Notes under the pieces: model-generated
The model's input: the letters and a program-made list of their open reading frames with translations, nothing else
Databases searched by the model: none
What the model was told of the DNA's origin: nothing
Program-made: the position numbers and the translations under genes
In this document: positions 35,065-44,449 of the stretch, piece after piece
Numbering within the stretch: position 1 is the first letter of the stretch
Layout of the letters: every line of letters starts with the position of its first letter
NCBI RefSeq assembly: GCF_000235505.1
Contig: NZ_JH379028.1
Coordinates: 865,614-921,685, forward strand
Direction of reading: 5' to 3'
Source of the DNA: Hungatella hathewayi WAL-18680
Lineage (GTDB): Bacteria > Bacillota > Clostridia > Lachnospirales > Lachnospiraceae
DNA: 56,072 nt

Positions 35065-35155
35065 TGTTCTCCCTCTCTCACATTGCTCCCTCGCCCACAT
35101 TGTCCCTTCTCTTACTTTTTTCCTCACGGGCTCATTATTTTTTTAACATATCTGT

Positions 35156-36325
35156 TTATTCCAAATGCGCCACTCCCAGTATCTCCCGCGCAATCTCTTC
35201 ATAGATAACCGCCGCCCGCTCCAGCTGCTCCACCTCCAGAAATTCATTCCTGGTGTGGGCCTGCTCCAGACTGCCGGGACCCAGAATCACGGCTTTCACA
35301 CCGGCTTCCATGAGGAAACACTGCTCGCAGGACGCGTCAAATGCCTGTGGCTCCGACGTTCTATCCCCCATCCGGCCGGCAATCTCACAGCAGCGTGTTA
35401 CAAATTCGTCGTCCGGGCTGATTTCTCCTCCCGGCATAAAAAAATGGTTCCGAATCTCCACATGCTCGATTCCCGCCCCGTGCAGGGCATTTCGAAGAAT
35501 TTCCTCCGCCTCCCCGTATCCCATGTCCGGCAGAATCCGGAAATCCGTGAGAAGACGGACTTTTCCCGGCACCACATTGTCCTTCTCGTAGGCATCCACC
35601 ATCGTTATGGAAATGCCAGGCGGCGGCAGAACCGGGTGGGTCCGTTTCCCCAACTCCCGGTTTACCTCCGAGATGGTACGCAGCACATCCGGCAGCTTCT
35701 CTATGGAGGAGTGGCCGTCTTCCGGAAGAGCCGCATGTCTGGCCGCCCCGCGAATGTCCACATAGCTCCTCGCCACACCCCGGTGGGCAACCGCCACCTC
35801 CAGATTCGTGGGCTCGCCAATCACCGCATAAACTGGATCGCTCTTCCCGTCTCCATCCCCCATCTCCACATCCCAAATATCCCGCAGATAAGCCCTGGTG
35901 CCCCGGTTGGCGTCCTCCTCATCCGCTACAAACAGCAGTTTCAGCATCCCGCGCTCCGGGCCTCCGGCCCTGGCTATCGCCAGGGCCGCCCGGCACATGG
36001 CCGCCACTCCACCCTTCATGTCACAGACGCCCCGTCCATAGGCCTTCTTCCCGTCCCCGCTCTCGCAAAGCTCGAACGGGTTCGTATCCCAATGTCCCAC
36101 GGCCGGCACCACATCCAGATGTCCGTTAAAAATCAATTCCACACCATCTTCCCGGCCCAGCTGCGCGATAAAGTTGGCTCTCCCATCCCCCAACTCCTGA
36201 ATCCTGCAAAGAAACCCCGCCGGTTCCAGCAGCTCCTTCAAATAAACGGCCGCCGCCCTCTCATTCCCCGGCGGATTCACCGTATTAATCGAAACCAAAT
36301 CTCTCAAAATATCCAGGCCGGTCAT
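35156..36325 (-). CDS. M20 family metallohydrolase (ArgE/DapE/ACY1-like deacylase)
   Basis: A zinc-dependent amidohydrolase of about 389 residues. Ligand motifs are FNGHLDVVPA, GRGVCDMKGGVAAM, VADEEDANRG (catalytic Glu) and near the C-terminus AHTRNEFLEVEQL. A dimerisation domain lies between. It removes acyl groups from N-acylated amino acids or similar amides. Start uncertain: the frame is open from a GTG at 36355, and ATG 36325 (MTGLDILRDL) has only a weak ribosome site. Ninety nt of CT-rich spacer separate it from the kinase gene. Confidence 0.88.
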   Translation of the reverse strand: MTGLDILRDLVSINTVNPPGNERAAAVYLKELLEPAGFLCRIQELGDGRANFIAQLGREDGVELIFNGHLDVVPAVGHWDTNPFELCESGDGKKAYGRGVCDMKGGVAAMCRAALAIARAGGPERGMLKLLFVADEEDANRGTRAYLRDIWDVEMGDGDGKSDPVYAVIGEPTNLEVAVAHRGVARSYVDIRGAARHAALPEDGHSSIEKLPDVLRTISEVNRELGKRTHPVLPPPGISITMVDAYEKDNVVPGKVRLLTDFRILPDMGYGEAEEILRNALHGAGIEHVEIRNHFFMPGGEISPDDEFVTRCCEIAGRMGDRTSEPQAFDASCEQCFLMEAGVKAVILGPGSLEQAHTRNEFLEVEQLERAAVIYEEIAREILGVAHLE

Positions 36326-36445
36326 CTCATCCACACTTTCTCTCTGTCTCTTCACTACCTATTCTCTGTCTCACAATTACCCTTTATCCGTCACTCATCT
36401 GCTCCACATCTGCCCCTTACCCGTCTCTCATCCATCCCCACATCC

Positions 36446-38032
36446 TCACAACCTCTTCAACTCCCCCAACACCTCATACACCCTTAAAAACCTCCGGTAA
36501 CATTCCTCATAAACCGCCACATTCTCCTCCACAGGCACCACCTGCTCCGATATCCGAAGCGCCATTCGGGACGCTTTCTTCAAATCATCAAATATCCCGA
36601 CTCCCGCTCCGCCTATCAGTGCCGCTCCCACCGCCGATGCGTCCGGATTCTCCGCCAGCAGCAGCGGCTTCCCAAACACATCCGCAATCATCTGCGGCCA
36701 GACGCTCACCCGGATGCCTCCGCCGCCCAGCACAATCGGCTTTTCATTCCCCTGCTGCATCCGCCCAAACACCTCCAGCGTCTGCCTCAGATTGAACGCC
36801 ACTCCTTCCAGCTGGCTGCGAAACAGCTTCCCTCTCCCGACGGAAGCGTCAATTCCAATCACACTCTGTCTGTCCCTGGAATCAAAATAGGGCGAACCGC
36901 TGCCCGCCAGAAACGGCACCGTCATCACCCCATCACATCCGGGCGCCACCTTCGCCGCCTCCCCGGCCATTTCCCTCACCAACTCATAATCCACCTGTCC
37001 GTCCCTGGAAAATGCCTTCGAAAACCAGTTCACCGCCAGTCCCCCATTAAAATGAGACCCCAGGGCATACACCTGCCCTGGAAGCACATGCATGTGAAAC
37101 GTCACCTTCCCAAACGCCTCCGCCTGCTCCTTCTCCACCATGGACAAAAACGTGGCGCAGGTCCCCAGCGTCAGCGTGGTATCCCCCGTCTCAAACAGTC
37201 CGTTGCCGACCGCACCGCAGGCCATATCCGCCCCGCCATACACCACCGGCGTCCCGGCCTTCAGCCCAAACGAAGCCGCCGCCTCATCCGTCACCTTCCC
37301 GGCGATCTCCACCGGCCCATGCATCTCCGGAAACTTCTCCACATCAAGCCCCGCCTGGCGGATCATCTCCTCCGACCACCCGCCGGCTCCCGCTTTCTGT
37401 CCAGCTTCCGCACATGCCTTCCATCCGTCTCCCCCGCCGGTCTCATCCTCCTTCTCGCAGCATCCGCCCACCGTCCTCCTGTCCACACAAAGCGAATTAT
37501 ACGCATCCGTATACTCCGTCTCCATCTTCCCCGTAAACCAAAACCTCACACAGTCCTTCGGTGATACCCACCACCTGCTTCTCCTGTAAATCTCCCCCTC
37601 ATTCCTCTTCATCCACAGCAGCTTCGGCAGCGAAAACGCATCAATCACCGGATTCCCGCTCATCCTTCTTATCTCATCCCCCACACATTTCTCCAGAATC
37701 CGGCACTCTTCCCCGCTCCGGCAGTCCGACAGCATCACGCAGGGATACAACACTCCTCCTTCGCCGTCCACCATCACCAGACCGCTCATATGCCCGGAAA
37801 AGGACACCACCTCAATCTCTGCCAGTTCCACCAGCTCCGACATCCGCGCAAATCCCCGCTCCAGCGCCTTCCTCCAGTCCTCCGGCCTCTGCACCAGATA
37901 CCCCGGCCCCGGAGTCAGCGTCGGATAACCTTCCGTCACAACCGCCCTCACCCGGGCATTCTCATCCATCACCAACAGCTTTAACTGCGAAGAGCCCAAA
38001 TCAATCGCTAACATCAACGGCATGTCTCGCAT
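36446..38032 (-). CDS. FGGY-family carbohydrate kinase with Gly/Glu-rich insert
   Basis: A 528-residue kinase of the xylulokinase/glycerol-kinase family. The N-terminal phosphate loop is AIDLGSSQLKLLVMDE, TLTLGTCATF is the middle motif, and PIVLGGGGIRVSVWPQMIADVFGKP with SAVGAALIGGAG ends the C-terminal domain. Around residues 200-228 it has an insert rich in Gly, Glu, Ala and Cys (GGCCEKEDETGGGDGW) that ordinary family members lack. It probably phosphorylates a sugar or polyol brought in by the ABC system. Its start overlaps the creatininase-family stop by 19 nt. Confidence 0.9.
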   Translation of the reverse strand: MRDMPLMLAIDLGSSQLKLLVMDENARVRAVVTEGYPTLTPGPGYLVQRPEDWRKALERGFARMSELVELAEIEVVSFSGHMSGLVMVDGEGGVLYPCVMLSDCRSGEECRILEKCVGDEIRRMSGNPVIDAFSLPKLLWMKRNEGEIYRRSRWWVSPKDCVRFWFTGKMETEYTDAYNSLCVDRRTVGGCCEKEDETGGGDGWKACAEAGQKAGAGGWSEEMIRQAGLDVEKFPEMHGPVEIAGKVTDEAAASFGLKAGTPVVYGGADMACGAVGNGLFETGDTTLTLGTCATFLSMVEKEQAEAFGKVTFHMHVLPGQVYALGSHFNGGLAVNWFSKAFSRDGQVDYELVREMAGEAAKVAPGCDGVMTVPFLAGSGSPYFDSRDRQSVIGIDASVGRGKLFRSQLEGVAFNLRQTLEVFGRMQQGNEKPIVLGGGGIRVSVWPQMIADVFGKPLLLAENPDASAVGAALIGGAGVGIFDDLKKASRMALRISEQVVPVEENVAVYEECYRRFLRVYEVLGELKRL

Positions 38033-38763
38033 GACTCATTTCCTTCCCCTCTCAAAATCCCACAGATCGTCTCCACCACACCATCAATAATCTCCCGTCC
38101 CTTTTCCTCCGTCGCCTGGGTCGCATCTCCCAGCACCGCCACATCCATAAGATCCGTCCACGGCGTCGGCGTATAATCAAACTCCTCCGGGAACTCCGGA
38201 TACTGGCAGACCGCTTCCTCCATCCGCACCTTATCGGGGCACAGATACAGCATATACGACGTCTCAATCTCGCAGGCGTGGAAATACCCCTTATGTGGCA
38301 GCGGCGCCGTACACACCCGTCCTATGGTCTCATCCGCCCCCGGATACGTAAACAGATACACCTTCAGCGGACATTCGTCATACAAAATCCTGGCCGCCGC
38401 CTTCATCGTCCCCGCATTTCCCACATGGGTATTCAAAATCACCATCCGCTTGATTCCCGCCTGCCACACTCCAAACCCAATCTGGGCCAGGAAGCGGGCA
38501 AGCAGCTCATCCGGTATATGGATACTCCCCGGCGCCTTCCCAAGCGACCACACCTGGCCGTAGGGAACCGTGGGAAGAATCACGCAGTGTTCCTCCCCCA
38601 GCCGCTCCTCCACCTTCTTCGCCAGCGCGTCCACCAGAAACGTATCCGTCCCCAGCGGCAGATGATTCCCATGGACCTCCGTGGCCCCGATGGGCAGAAT
38701 CGCCGTGAGTTCCCGATCCTTAAGCTCCGCCGCCTCTCTCTGATTCAAATCCGCATACATCAT
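38014..38763 (-). CDS. Creatininase-family amidohydrolase
   Basis: A 249-residue protein of the creatinine amidohydrolase family. ATEVHGNHLPLGTD contains the Glu-x-His and Asp metal ligands, NTHVGNAG replaces the usual NGHGGN, and HACEIETS carries the final glutamate. Family members hydrolyse cyclic amides or formamides; true creatininase is only one of several activities. The ATG at 38763 follows GAGGTGGAG and lies 11 nt after the phosphotriesterase-family stop codon. Co-occurrence with a lactonase-like and a deacylase-like enzyme suggests ring opening of a lactam or related compound (inference). Confidence 0.87.
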   Translation of the reverse strand: MMYADLNQREAAELKDRELTAILPIGATEVHGNHLPLGTDTFLVDALAKKVEERLGEEHCVILPTVPYGQVWSLGKAPGSIHIPDELLARFLAQIGFGVWQAGIKRMVILNTHVGNAGTMKAAARILYDECPLKVYLFTYPGADETIGRVCTAPLPHKGYFHACEIETSYMLYLCPDKVRMEEAVCQYPEFPEEFDYTPTPWTDLMDVAVLGDATQATEEKGREIIDGVVETICGILRGEGNESCETCR

Positions 38764-38774
38764 CCCACTCCACC

Positions 38775-39746
38775 TCACTTCTTGAATGTAAAACACCGTC
38801 TCGGGTTGTTGACAAAGATATCCTGCACCAGCGCCCGTCCGTCAAGCCCGGCCATCTCCGCCTCCTCCACCAGTCTCTCCGCCCAGACCTCCTTAATATA
38901 AGGTAATCCCAGCGCATACGTATAACTCCTGTAATAGCTTCTCCTGGCCGTATCCCCGCTGACCAGAATCTGCTTCTGATACCCCCGCTTCGCCAGTTCC
39001 AGAATACAGCCAATTCTCACCGATTCCGGATTATATTTCACCTTCGCAATCCCGTCAAAGCAGAGAAATGCCCCCGTATCCGCAATCTTCAAATGGTAGT
39101 AGGTATCCGGATTCCGGTCCATATGTCCAAAACTCACATGGGACAAATCCACCCCCTCCTCCCGGATATACTTCATCTGCTCCAGAGCCATAGTCCCGGC
39201 CTCCGTGTGGGAATGAACCGGCGCCCCCGTCTCCAGATGGGCCCGGCACCCGGCCCGTATGGTCTTGATTTCCAATGGGGAAATGCTGTTGTAACCGGTT
39301 CCGAACTTCACCTGTCCGCCCTTCACTCCGGTGTCCTGCATTCCCACCTCCACCTCATCAATCACAAACCGGGTCAGCTCCTCCACCGAGGACTTGTCAA
39401 TCCACTCCCGGTAAGTCCGCTCCTCCCCCGGCATCTTCGCATCCCACAAAAATCCCTTGTTAAATCCAGCCGTCCCGATAATCTGCATTCCCGTATGCAG
39501 AGATATCTGATGCACCGCCTCCGGGTCCCGCCCGTAGTCGATGGCCGTGGCATCCACAATGGTATCCACCCCGGCCAGCTTCGCCAGCCGCACCTCCTCC
39601 TCGCTCTTCACCGGATCGTCCAGAAGCAAATCCTCCTGCCCCCGCTCCACCCAGTACGCCGGACGGCACACAATATGCTCATGGGAATAGGTAAATCCCA
39701 TGGACTCAGGCGCTATATCGCCCGTCAGTAATCTCACAAAACTCAT
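38775..39746 (-). CDS. Phosphotriesterase-family metal-dependent hydrolase
   Basis: A 323-residue amidohydrolase-superfamily protein of the PTE/PHP/lactonase branch. The metal site is visible in order: YSHEHIV (HxH), GGQVKFGTGY (carboxylated lysine), PVHSHTEAG, FGHMDRN and SGDTARRS. Bacterial PTE homologues often act as lactonases on sugar or phospho-sugar lactones rather than on organophosphates. It follows the second ABC permease by 12 nt, so it is the first enzyme gene after the transporter. Confidence 0.9.
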   Translation of the reverse strand: MSFVRLLTGDIAPESMGFTYSHEHIVCRPAYWVERGQEDLLLDDPVKSEEEVRLAKLAGVDTIVDATAIDYGRDPEAVHQISLHTGMQIIGTAGFNKGFLWDAKMPGEERTYREWIDKSSVEELTRFVIDEVEVGMQDTGVKGGQVKFGTGYNSISPLEIKTIRAGCRAHLETGAPVHSHTEAGTMALEQMKYIREEGVDLSHVSFGHMDRNPDTYYHLKIADTGAFLCFDGIAKVKYNPESVRIGCILELAKRGYQKQILVSGDTARRSYYRSYTYALGLPYIKEVWAERLVEEAEMAGLDGRALVQDIFVNNPRRCFTFKK

Positions 39747-39758
39747 GACGCCACCTCC

Positions 39759-40709
39759 TTATTTTTTCGCTGCCCTCATCTGGTTCAGCGCCACCATCAC
39801 CGCAATCACCACGCCCTGGCAGATGAATTTTCCCGCCTCCGAGATGCCAAGGATGGTCATCAGACTCTTTAAAATCGTCAAAATCAACACGCCCGGAAAG
39901 GTTCCCTCCAGGCTTCCCACGCCGCCCGTAAAGGCCGCGCCGCCAATCACGGAGGAAGCGATGGAATCCAGAGTATAGTCCGTCCCGATATCCACCGACG
40001 CCACGCCGATATAAGCCGACAGCATGATCCCGGCTATCCCCGCCAGCAGCGCTCCAATCACGTAAGCGGAGATAATCGTCCGGTCCGCATGGAACCCGGA
40101 CAGTCTGGACGCCGCCGGATTGGCCCCCGTCATATAGAGCTTCCGCCCGTAAACCGTCTTATGTAACACAAAAGAAATCACAATCCAGATACCCACCCAG
40201 ATGATCACGGCGATGGGGATTCCCCCCAGCCACCCTTCTGAGAGAAACCGGATTTCCTTCGCAATGCTGCCTCTGGCAATCCCCTGGGTGTACAGATAAT
40301 ACCCGCCCTGGATAATCACCGACATGGCCATGGTGACCAGAAACGGCTGCATCTGAAACTTCACAATAATAAACCCGTTCAAAAATCCAATCACAATGCA
40401 CAGCGCCAGCGACACCACAATCGCCTCCGCCATGTGCTCCCTGCCCCCATTCATCATGGAAGCCATCACCAGATTCACCATGGATATCGTGGAGCCAAGG
40501 GACAAATCCAGTCCCCCCGCCAGCAGAATCACCGTCTGCCCCATTGCCGCAATCCCCAGAGGCGCCGCGCTTCTGGCAATGTTGAGCAGATGGGTGGGGG
40601 AGACATTTCCCTGGGTCGCCGTCAGGAACACCAGAATCACCACCAGCAAAAGCCCGTAGATTCCAAAGGGAAAGGAGCTGTACCGATATCGTTTTCTCAA
40701 TTCTTTCAT
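39759..40709 (-). CDS. ABC transporter permease (RbsC/BPD_transp_2 type)
   Basis: A 316-residue permease with eight to ten hydrophobic segments. GLDLSLGSTISMVNLVMASMM and VIGGAAFTGGVGSLEGTFPGVL are the RbsC-family motifs. It overlaps the other permease gene by 4 nt. The pair of distinct permeases with one ATPase suggests a heterodimeric channel, as in the autoinducer-2 and xylose-like systems. Confidence 0.92.
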   Translation of the reverse strand: MKELRKRYRYSSFPFGIYGLLLVVILVFLTATQGNVSPTHLLNIARSAAPLGIAAMGQTVILLAGGLDLSLGSTISMVNLVMASMMNGGREHMAEAIVVSLALCIVIGFLNGFIIVKFQMQPFLVTMAMSVIIQGGYYLYTQGIARGSIAKEIRFLSEGWLGGIPIAVIIWVGIWIVISFVLHKTVYGRKLYMTGANPAASRLSGFHADRTIISAYVIGALLAGIAGIMLSAYIGVASVDIGTDYTLDSIASSVIGGAAFTGGVGSLEGTFPGVLILTILKSLMTILGISEAGKFICQGVVIAVMVALNQMRAAKK

Positions 40710-41650
40710 ACCGTCTTCCTCCTTTTCAGCTGGAACAGCATCATCGAGAACATCAGCAGCAGTCCCTTGATAATATACTGGTAATAGGGCGATATACCGA
40801 GATTGTTCATAATATTGTTAATCAGCGACAATATCACCGCTCCGCACAGCGCCCCCGCCACACTTCCGATCCCCCCGTTCATGGAAACGCCGCCGATAAC
40901 CGCCGCGGCCACGGAATCCATGGCGTAGCTGTCCCCCACCAGCGGATTTCCACTGGAAATGCGGGCCGACAGAATAATCCCGGCAAACGCCGAAATCATG
41001 CCGGAGATGGCGTAGACGAGAACCGTCATTTTCTTCGTGTCAATTCCCGACTGGCTGGCGTAAAGTTCCCCGTTGCCCATGGCATAGACCTTCCGCCCAA
41101 ACCTGGTATAGTGAAACAGCACGTAAAACAGCAGATACAGCACCACTGTCAACAGAAACGCCACCGAGAATATTCCCCACTTTGTCTTAATCAGCCGCAC
41201 AAAGCCCTGGTTCACCTTTCCCCCGGAGCTGGGCATCAGAATCAGGCAGATGCCCTTCAAAAATGCCTGGGTGGAGATGGTGATAATCATGGCCGGAATC
41301 CGGAACCTGGACACGCCGATCCCGTTGACCAGCCCCGTCAGCCCGCCGGCCGCCATCGCCAGCACGATGCCGAGCAGCAGACCGCCCAGGCTGTCCCCGC
41401 TGAACATGGCAATGCAGATGGTACTCATGGATATCACGGAGCTGACCGACATGTCAATGCCCCCCACAAACAGAACCGTGCACTGGGCCACCGACACGAT
41501 AGCCAGCACCGCCGTCTGGGTCAGCACATTCCTTAGATTGGCCGCTGTAAAAAAACGGCTGGACGCAAACGAGGCGGCCATCACCATCAGAAGCATAATC
41601 ACCAGAGACGGAACCGCCTGCTTCATATGCGCTTTCACCGAACCTGTCAT
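40706..41650 (-). CDS. ABC transporter permease (RbsC/BPD_transp_2 type)
   Basis: A 314-residue permease paralogous to its downstream neighbour: VGGIDMSVSSVISMSTI and VIGGVSMNGGIGSVAGALCGAVIL are the matching motifs. It overlaps the ATPase stop codon and the next permease start by 4 nt each, so the three are translationally coupled. Confidence 0.92.
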   Translation of the reverse strand: MTGSVKAHMKQAVPSLVIMLLMVMAASFASSRFFTAANLRNVLTQTAVLAIVSVAQCTVLFVGGIDMSVSSVISMSTICIAMFSGDSLGGLLLGIVLAMAAGGLTGLVNGIGVSRFRIPAMIITISTQAFLKGICLILMPSSGGKVNQGFVRLIKTKWGIFSVAFLLTVVLYLLFYVLFHYTRFGRKVYAMGNGELYASQSGIDTKKMTVLVYAISGMISAFAGIILSARISSGNPLVGDSYAMDSVAAAVIGGVSMNGGIGSVAGALCGAVILSLINNIMNNLGISPYYQYIIKGLLLMFSMMLFQLKRRKTV

Positions 41651-43161
41651 ATTGCCGCCTCCTTTCCGCTGTTTGCCGATAACTGCATGATTTTTTCCTC
41701 CGTCGCCTCGGAGCCCTTCATGGAGCCCGATATCTCTCCCTCATACATCACATAAATCCTGTCCGAAATTCCAATCAGCTCCAGCATATCGCTGGTGAAC
41801 ACAATGACGCTGATCCCCTTCTTCGTTAAATCCCGTATCAGCTGGTATATCTCCAGCTTCGACTGCACGTCAATCCCCCTTGTGGGCTCGTGGAGCACCA
41901 GAATATCCGGCTCTGTCTTGATCCATTTGGAAAATACAATCTTCTGCTGGTTTCCGCCGGACAGACTGGACACCTCCTGCCTGGAATCGCTCAGCTTGAT
42001 ATTCAGGCTCTCAATCCCCGACGCGATCTCCCGGTCCGCGCTCTTCTTATTTACCAGACCCATTCTGGAATTGCGTTTCAGGGAGAGGGAAAGAATATTT
42101 TCTCCGCAGGAAAGCGGCAGAAACAGCCCCTCCGCCTTTCTGTCATCGGAGACAAAGGCAATCTTATGTCTCACCGCCGCCACCGGGCTGTGTATCTTCC
42201 TCGGCGTTCCCCCAATCAGATATTCCCCGGAGGTAAACGGGCTGATGCCAAATAGCGCCCGGCTCAGCTCCCTCTGCCCCTGGCCTTCCAGGCCGCCAAT
42301 GCCGATGACCGCCCCGGCCGGGACCTTCAGATTCACATGCTTCACCCGGCTGCCCACGCAGGCGTCCCGAAGCTCCAGCCGTATCTCCTCCGACAGCGTC
42401 TCGTTGCGCGGTGGGTAAGCATTTTTAAACTCCCGCCCCACCATCCGGCTGATGATCTCGTCGCTGTCCGTCTCCTCCATGGGAGCCGCGAACACAAAGC
42501 TGCCGTCCTTGAGCACAATCACCCGGTCGCAGGTGGCGAAAATATCCTCCATCCGGTGGCTGATGACAATCACCGCCACCCCCTGCTTCTTGATCCGGTT
42601 GATAAATGCAAACAGCTGGTTGGACTCCGCCTTATTTAAACTGGACGTGGGCTCATCAAAGATCAGCACCCTCGGCCTGTCAGCCCATGCCTTGGCTATC
42701 TCCACAATCTGCCGGCTGGCCGGCGTCAAATCCCGGACCAGGGCGTGGACGTCAATGGAAAATCCCACGTCCCTTAAAATCTCCTCCGCCTTCTCGTGAA
42801 GCTCCTTCTGCCGGATAAGCCCCCCGGACTCCGGCTCCTGGCCCAGCATGATATTTTCTCCCACCGTCATCTCCTTCATCAGGCTCAGTTCCTGGTGGAC
42901 AAAAGCGATACCAAGGGCCCTTGCCTGTCTGGGACTGGTGAAATGACATTCCTTTCCATCCACCCACACAGAGCCGGAGGTGGGCGTCAGACCGCCGCTT
43001 AAAAGGTTCATTAACGTGGACTTGCCGGCGCCGTTCTCCCCCGCCAGGGCAATCCCCTCTCCCTCCGCACATTGAATGGAAACATCCGACAGCACCACAT
43101 TTCCGTTAAATGCCTTGGAAAGATGTTTCCCCTCTACGATGATTCTCCTGTTTTCTGCCAT
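41647..43161 (-). CDS. Sugar-type ABC transporter ATPase (RbsA/MglA-like, two domains)
   Basis: A 504-residue protein with two ATPase domains. The first has GENGAGKSTLMNLLSGG and Walker B VLIFDEPTSSLN. The second has the degenerate loop GGLEGQGQRELSRALFG, the signature SLSGGNQQKIVFSKW and LVLHEPTRGID. It energises the two permeases below. It is separated from the binding-protein gene by a 60-bp gap with a stable hairpin. Confidence 0.94.
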   Translation of the reverse strand: MAENRRIIVEGKHLSKAFNGNVVLSDVSIQCAEGEGIALAGENGAGKSTLMNLLSGGLTPTSGSVWVDGKECHFTSPRQARALGIAFVHQELSLMKEMTVGENIMLGQEPESGGLIRQKELHEKAEEILRDVGFSIDVHALVRDLTPASRQIVEIAKAWADRPRVLIFDEPTSSLNKAESNQLFAFINRIKKQGVAVIVISHRMEDIFATCDRVIVLKDGSFVFAAPMEETDSDEIISRMVGREFKNAYPPRNETLSEEIRLELRDACVGSRVKHVNLKVPAGAVIGIGGLEGQGQRELSRALFGISPFTSGEYLIGGTPRKIHSPVAAVRHKIAFVSDDRKAEGLFLPLSCGENILSLSLKRNSRMGLVNKKSADREIASGIESLNIKLSDSRQEVSSLSGGNQQKIVFSKWIKTEPDILVLHEPTRGIDVQSKLEIYQLIRDLTKKGISVIVFTSDMLELIGISDRIYVMYEGEISGSMKGSEATEEKIMQLSANSGKEAAI

Positions 43162-43181
43162 AAGCTACCTCATATAAGACA

Positions 43182-43208
43182 GGCTGGACAAACGGTGCCT
43201 GTCCAGCC
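43182..43208 (-). other. Intergenic stem-loop between binding protein and ATPase genes
   Basis: A perfect 9-bp stem, GGCTGGACA (43182-43190) and TGTCCAGCC (43200-43208), with a 9-nt loop and no clear U-tract. Such hairpins after binding-protein genes commonly protect the upstream message or partly terminate it, so that the binding protein outnumbers the membrane subunits. Confidence 0.65.
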
Positions 43209-43221
43209 CTCATCATTATCA

Positions 43222-44382
43222 CTAGTTACTGAAAACGCTCTTTAACACATCCTCCGGAAGCTCCGTGCCGCACCATACGTCGTCAGACAAATCCTGGTGA
43301 ACGTACTCCGGCATTTCCTCCGTCTTGATGGTCATAACCGGGTAAATGTCATCCTTCTTCACGTCTTCCCCGTTCATCAGCTTGATGGCATTTTCAATCG
43401 CCACTCTGGCCAGCCACGTAGGCTTGGATACGGCGATGCCTTCCATGTTGTTGTTGATACAAGCCTTCAGATAGCCGTTGTTGTCCTCACCGGTCATAGG
43501 AACCAGATCGCGTTTGGCCGCGTTGAAGGAATCAATCGCCCCCAGCGTCATGGCTCCGCCCTGGGACCATACGCCGTCAATCTCCGGGTAGGTGGCAAGC
43601 AAATCGGTGGTCACCGTCTTGGCCGCCGCGTAATCCCAGTTGGCGTCCTCCGCCGCCAGCACCTTGATGTCCGGGTATTTCTCAAACACGGACTGGGCGC
43701 CCTCATAGCGGAGCGTGTTGGTGGAAAAACCGGAGATACCGTTCAGCACTACGATATTGCCCTTGCCGTCCAGCTGGTCCACCAGCCACTGGGCTCCGGT
43801 GGCTCCGAAATCCTTCTCATCCACCGTCACCAGGGAATCGTAGCAGTCGCCGTCCACCGTGGCGCACAGCAGAACCACCTTGATGCCGGCATCCACCGCC
43901 TCCTCCAGCGTGCTGTTGATAGCCGTGGTGTCACACGGCGTGGTGATAATCACATCCACGTCCTGGGCAATCAAATCCTCCAGGTTGGCAATCTGCTTGC
44001 TCACATCGTTGTCCGACTGCACGTAGGTCACATCCAAATCATCCTTGTACATATTTTCCGCGTTCCACTTGAATTCCTGGTAGAGCTGAACAGACCAGGA
44101 GTTGCCCAGGAAATAGATATCGTAGCCCACCCGGATTTTCTCACCGGTCTTGTTCTCCACCTTGGAAACCGCCTCGGCCACCTGCGCGCCGGTGGTCTCC
44201 TCCGTCTTGGCCGCCTCCGTCTGGGTCTCGCTCTCCTTCGGAGCTTCCGTCGTCACCGGCGCCTCCGTGGCAGGAGCTGTCTCACTGGCCGGCTTCGAGC
44301 AGCCGGTCAGCGCGCCTGCCGCCAGCATGGCGATAGCCAGGGAATATGCCGCTGTTTTTCGTAACAAGTTGTTTCTTCTCAT
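43222..44382 (-). CDS. Sugar-type ABC substrate-binding lipoprotein (RbsB-like)
   Basis: A 386-residue extracellular binding protein of the periplasmic-binding-protein-4 group. The signal peptide ends in the lipobox LTGC, followed by a Thr/Glu/Ala-rich linker of about 45 residues that tethers the domain to the membrane. IITTPCDTTAINSTLEEAVDAGIKVVLL is the typical RbsB hinge region. First gene of the operon, directly under the GntR-controlled promoter. Ligand unknown: a sugar, polyol or sugar-like amide. Confidence 0.93.
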   Translation of the reverse strand: MRRNNLLRKTAAYSLAIAMLAAGALTGCSKPASETAPATEAPVTTEAPKESETQTEAAKTEETTGAQVAEAVSKVENKTGEKIRVGYDIYFLGNSWSVQLYQEFKWNAENMYKDDLDVTYVQSDNDVSKQIANLEDLIAQDVDVIITTPCDTTAINSTLEEAVDAGIKVVLLCATVDGDCYDSLVTVDEKDFGATGAQWLVDQLDGKGNIVVLNGISGFSTNTLRYEGAQSVFEKYPDIKVLAAEDANWDYAAAKTVTTDLLATYPEIDGVWSQGGAMTLGAIDSFNAAKRDLVPMTGEDNNGYLKACINNNMEGIAVSKPTWLARVAIENAIKLMNGEDVKKDDIYPVMTIKTEEMPEYVHQDLSDDVWCGTELPEDVLKSVFSN

Positions 44383-44404
44383 AATAATCCTCCATTTCTC
44401 TTTC

Positions 44405-44422
44405 GCTGCATCCTATTGCAGC
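44405..44422 (-). other. Leader stem-loop of the ABC/PTE operon
   Basis: GCTGCA (44405-44410) and TGCAGC (44417-44422) form a 6-bp stem with a 6-nt loop in the predicted mRNA leader, about 25 nt upstream of the start codon. It may stabilise the message; no known riboswitch was recognised. Confidence 0.4.
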
Positions 44423-44449
44423 ACGTCATTGCATCAACAAGATAGCTAT

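Noticed and set aside
35165-36487. A 440-codon plus-strand frame opposite the M20 gene
   Set aside because: It is antisense to a gene with clear family motifs, is rich in His/Arg/Pro as expected of a shadow frame in GC-rich DNA, and has no ribosome site.
43226-43240. A catabolite-response-like TGAAAACG sequence
   Set aside because: It lies in the coding end of the binding-protein gene and misses the conserved right half of the cre consensus.
43297-44364. A 355-codon plus-strand frame opposite the RbsB-like gene
   Set aside because: Antisense shadow of a convincing lipoprotein gene; composition is unlike a real protein and no promoter or ribosome site is present.
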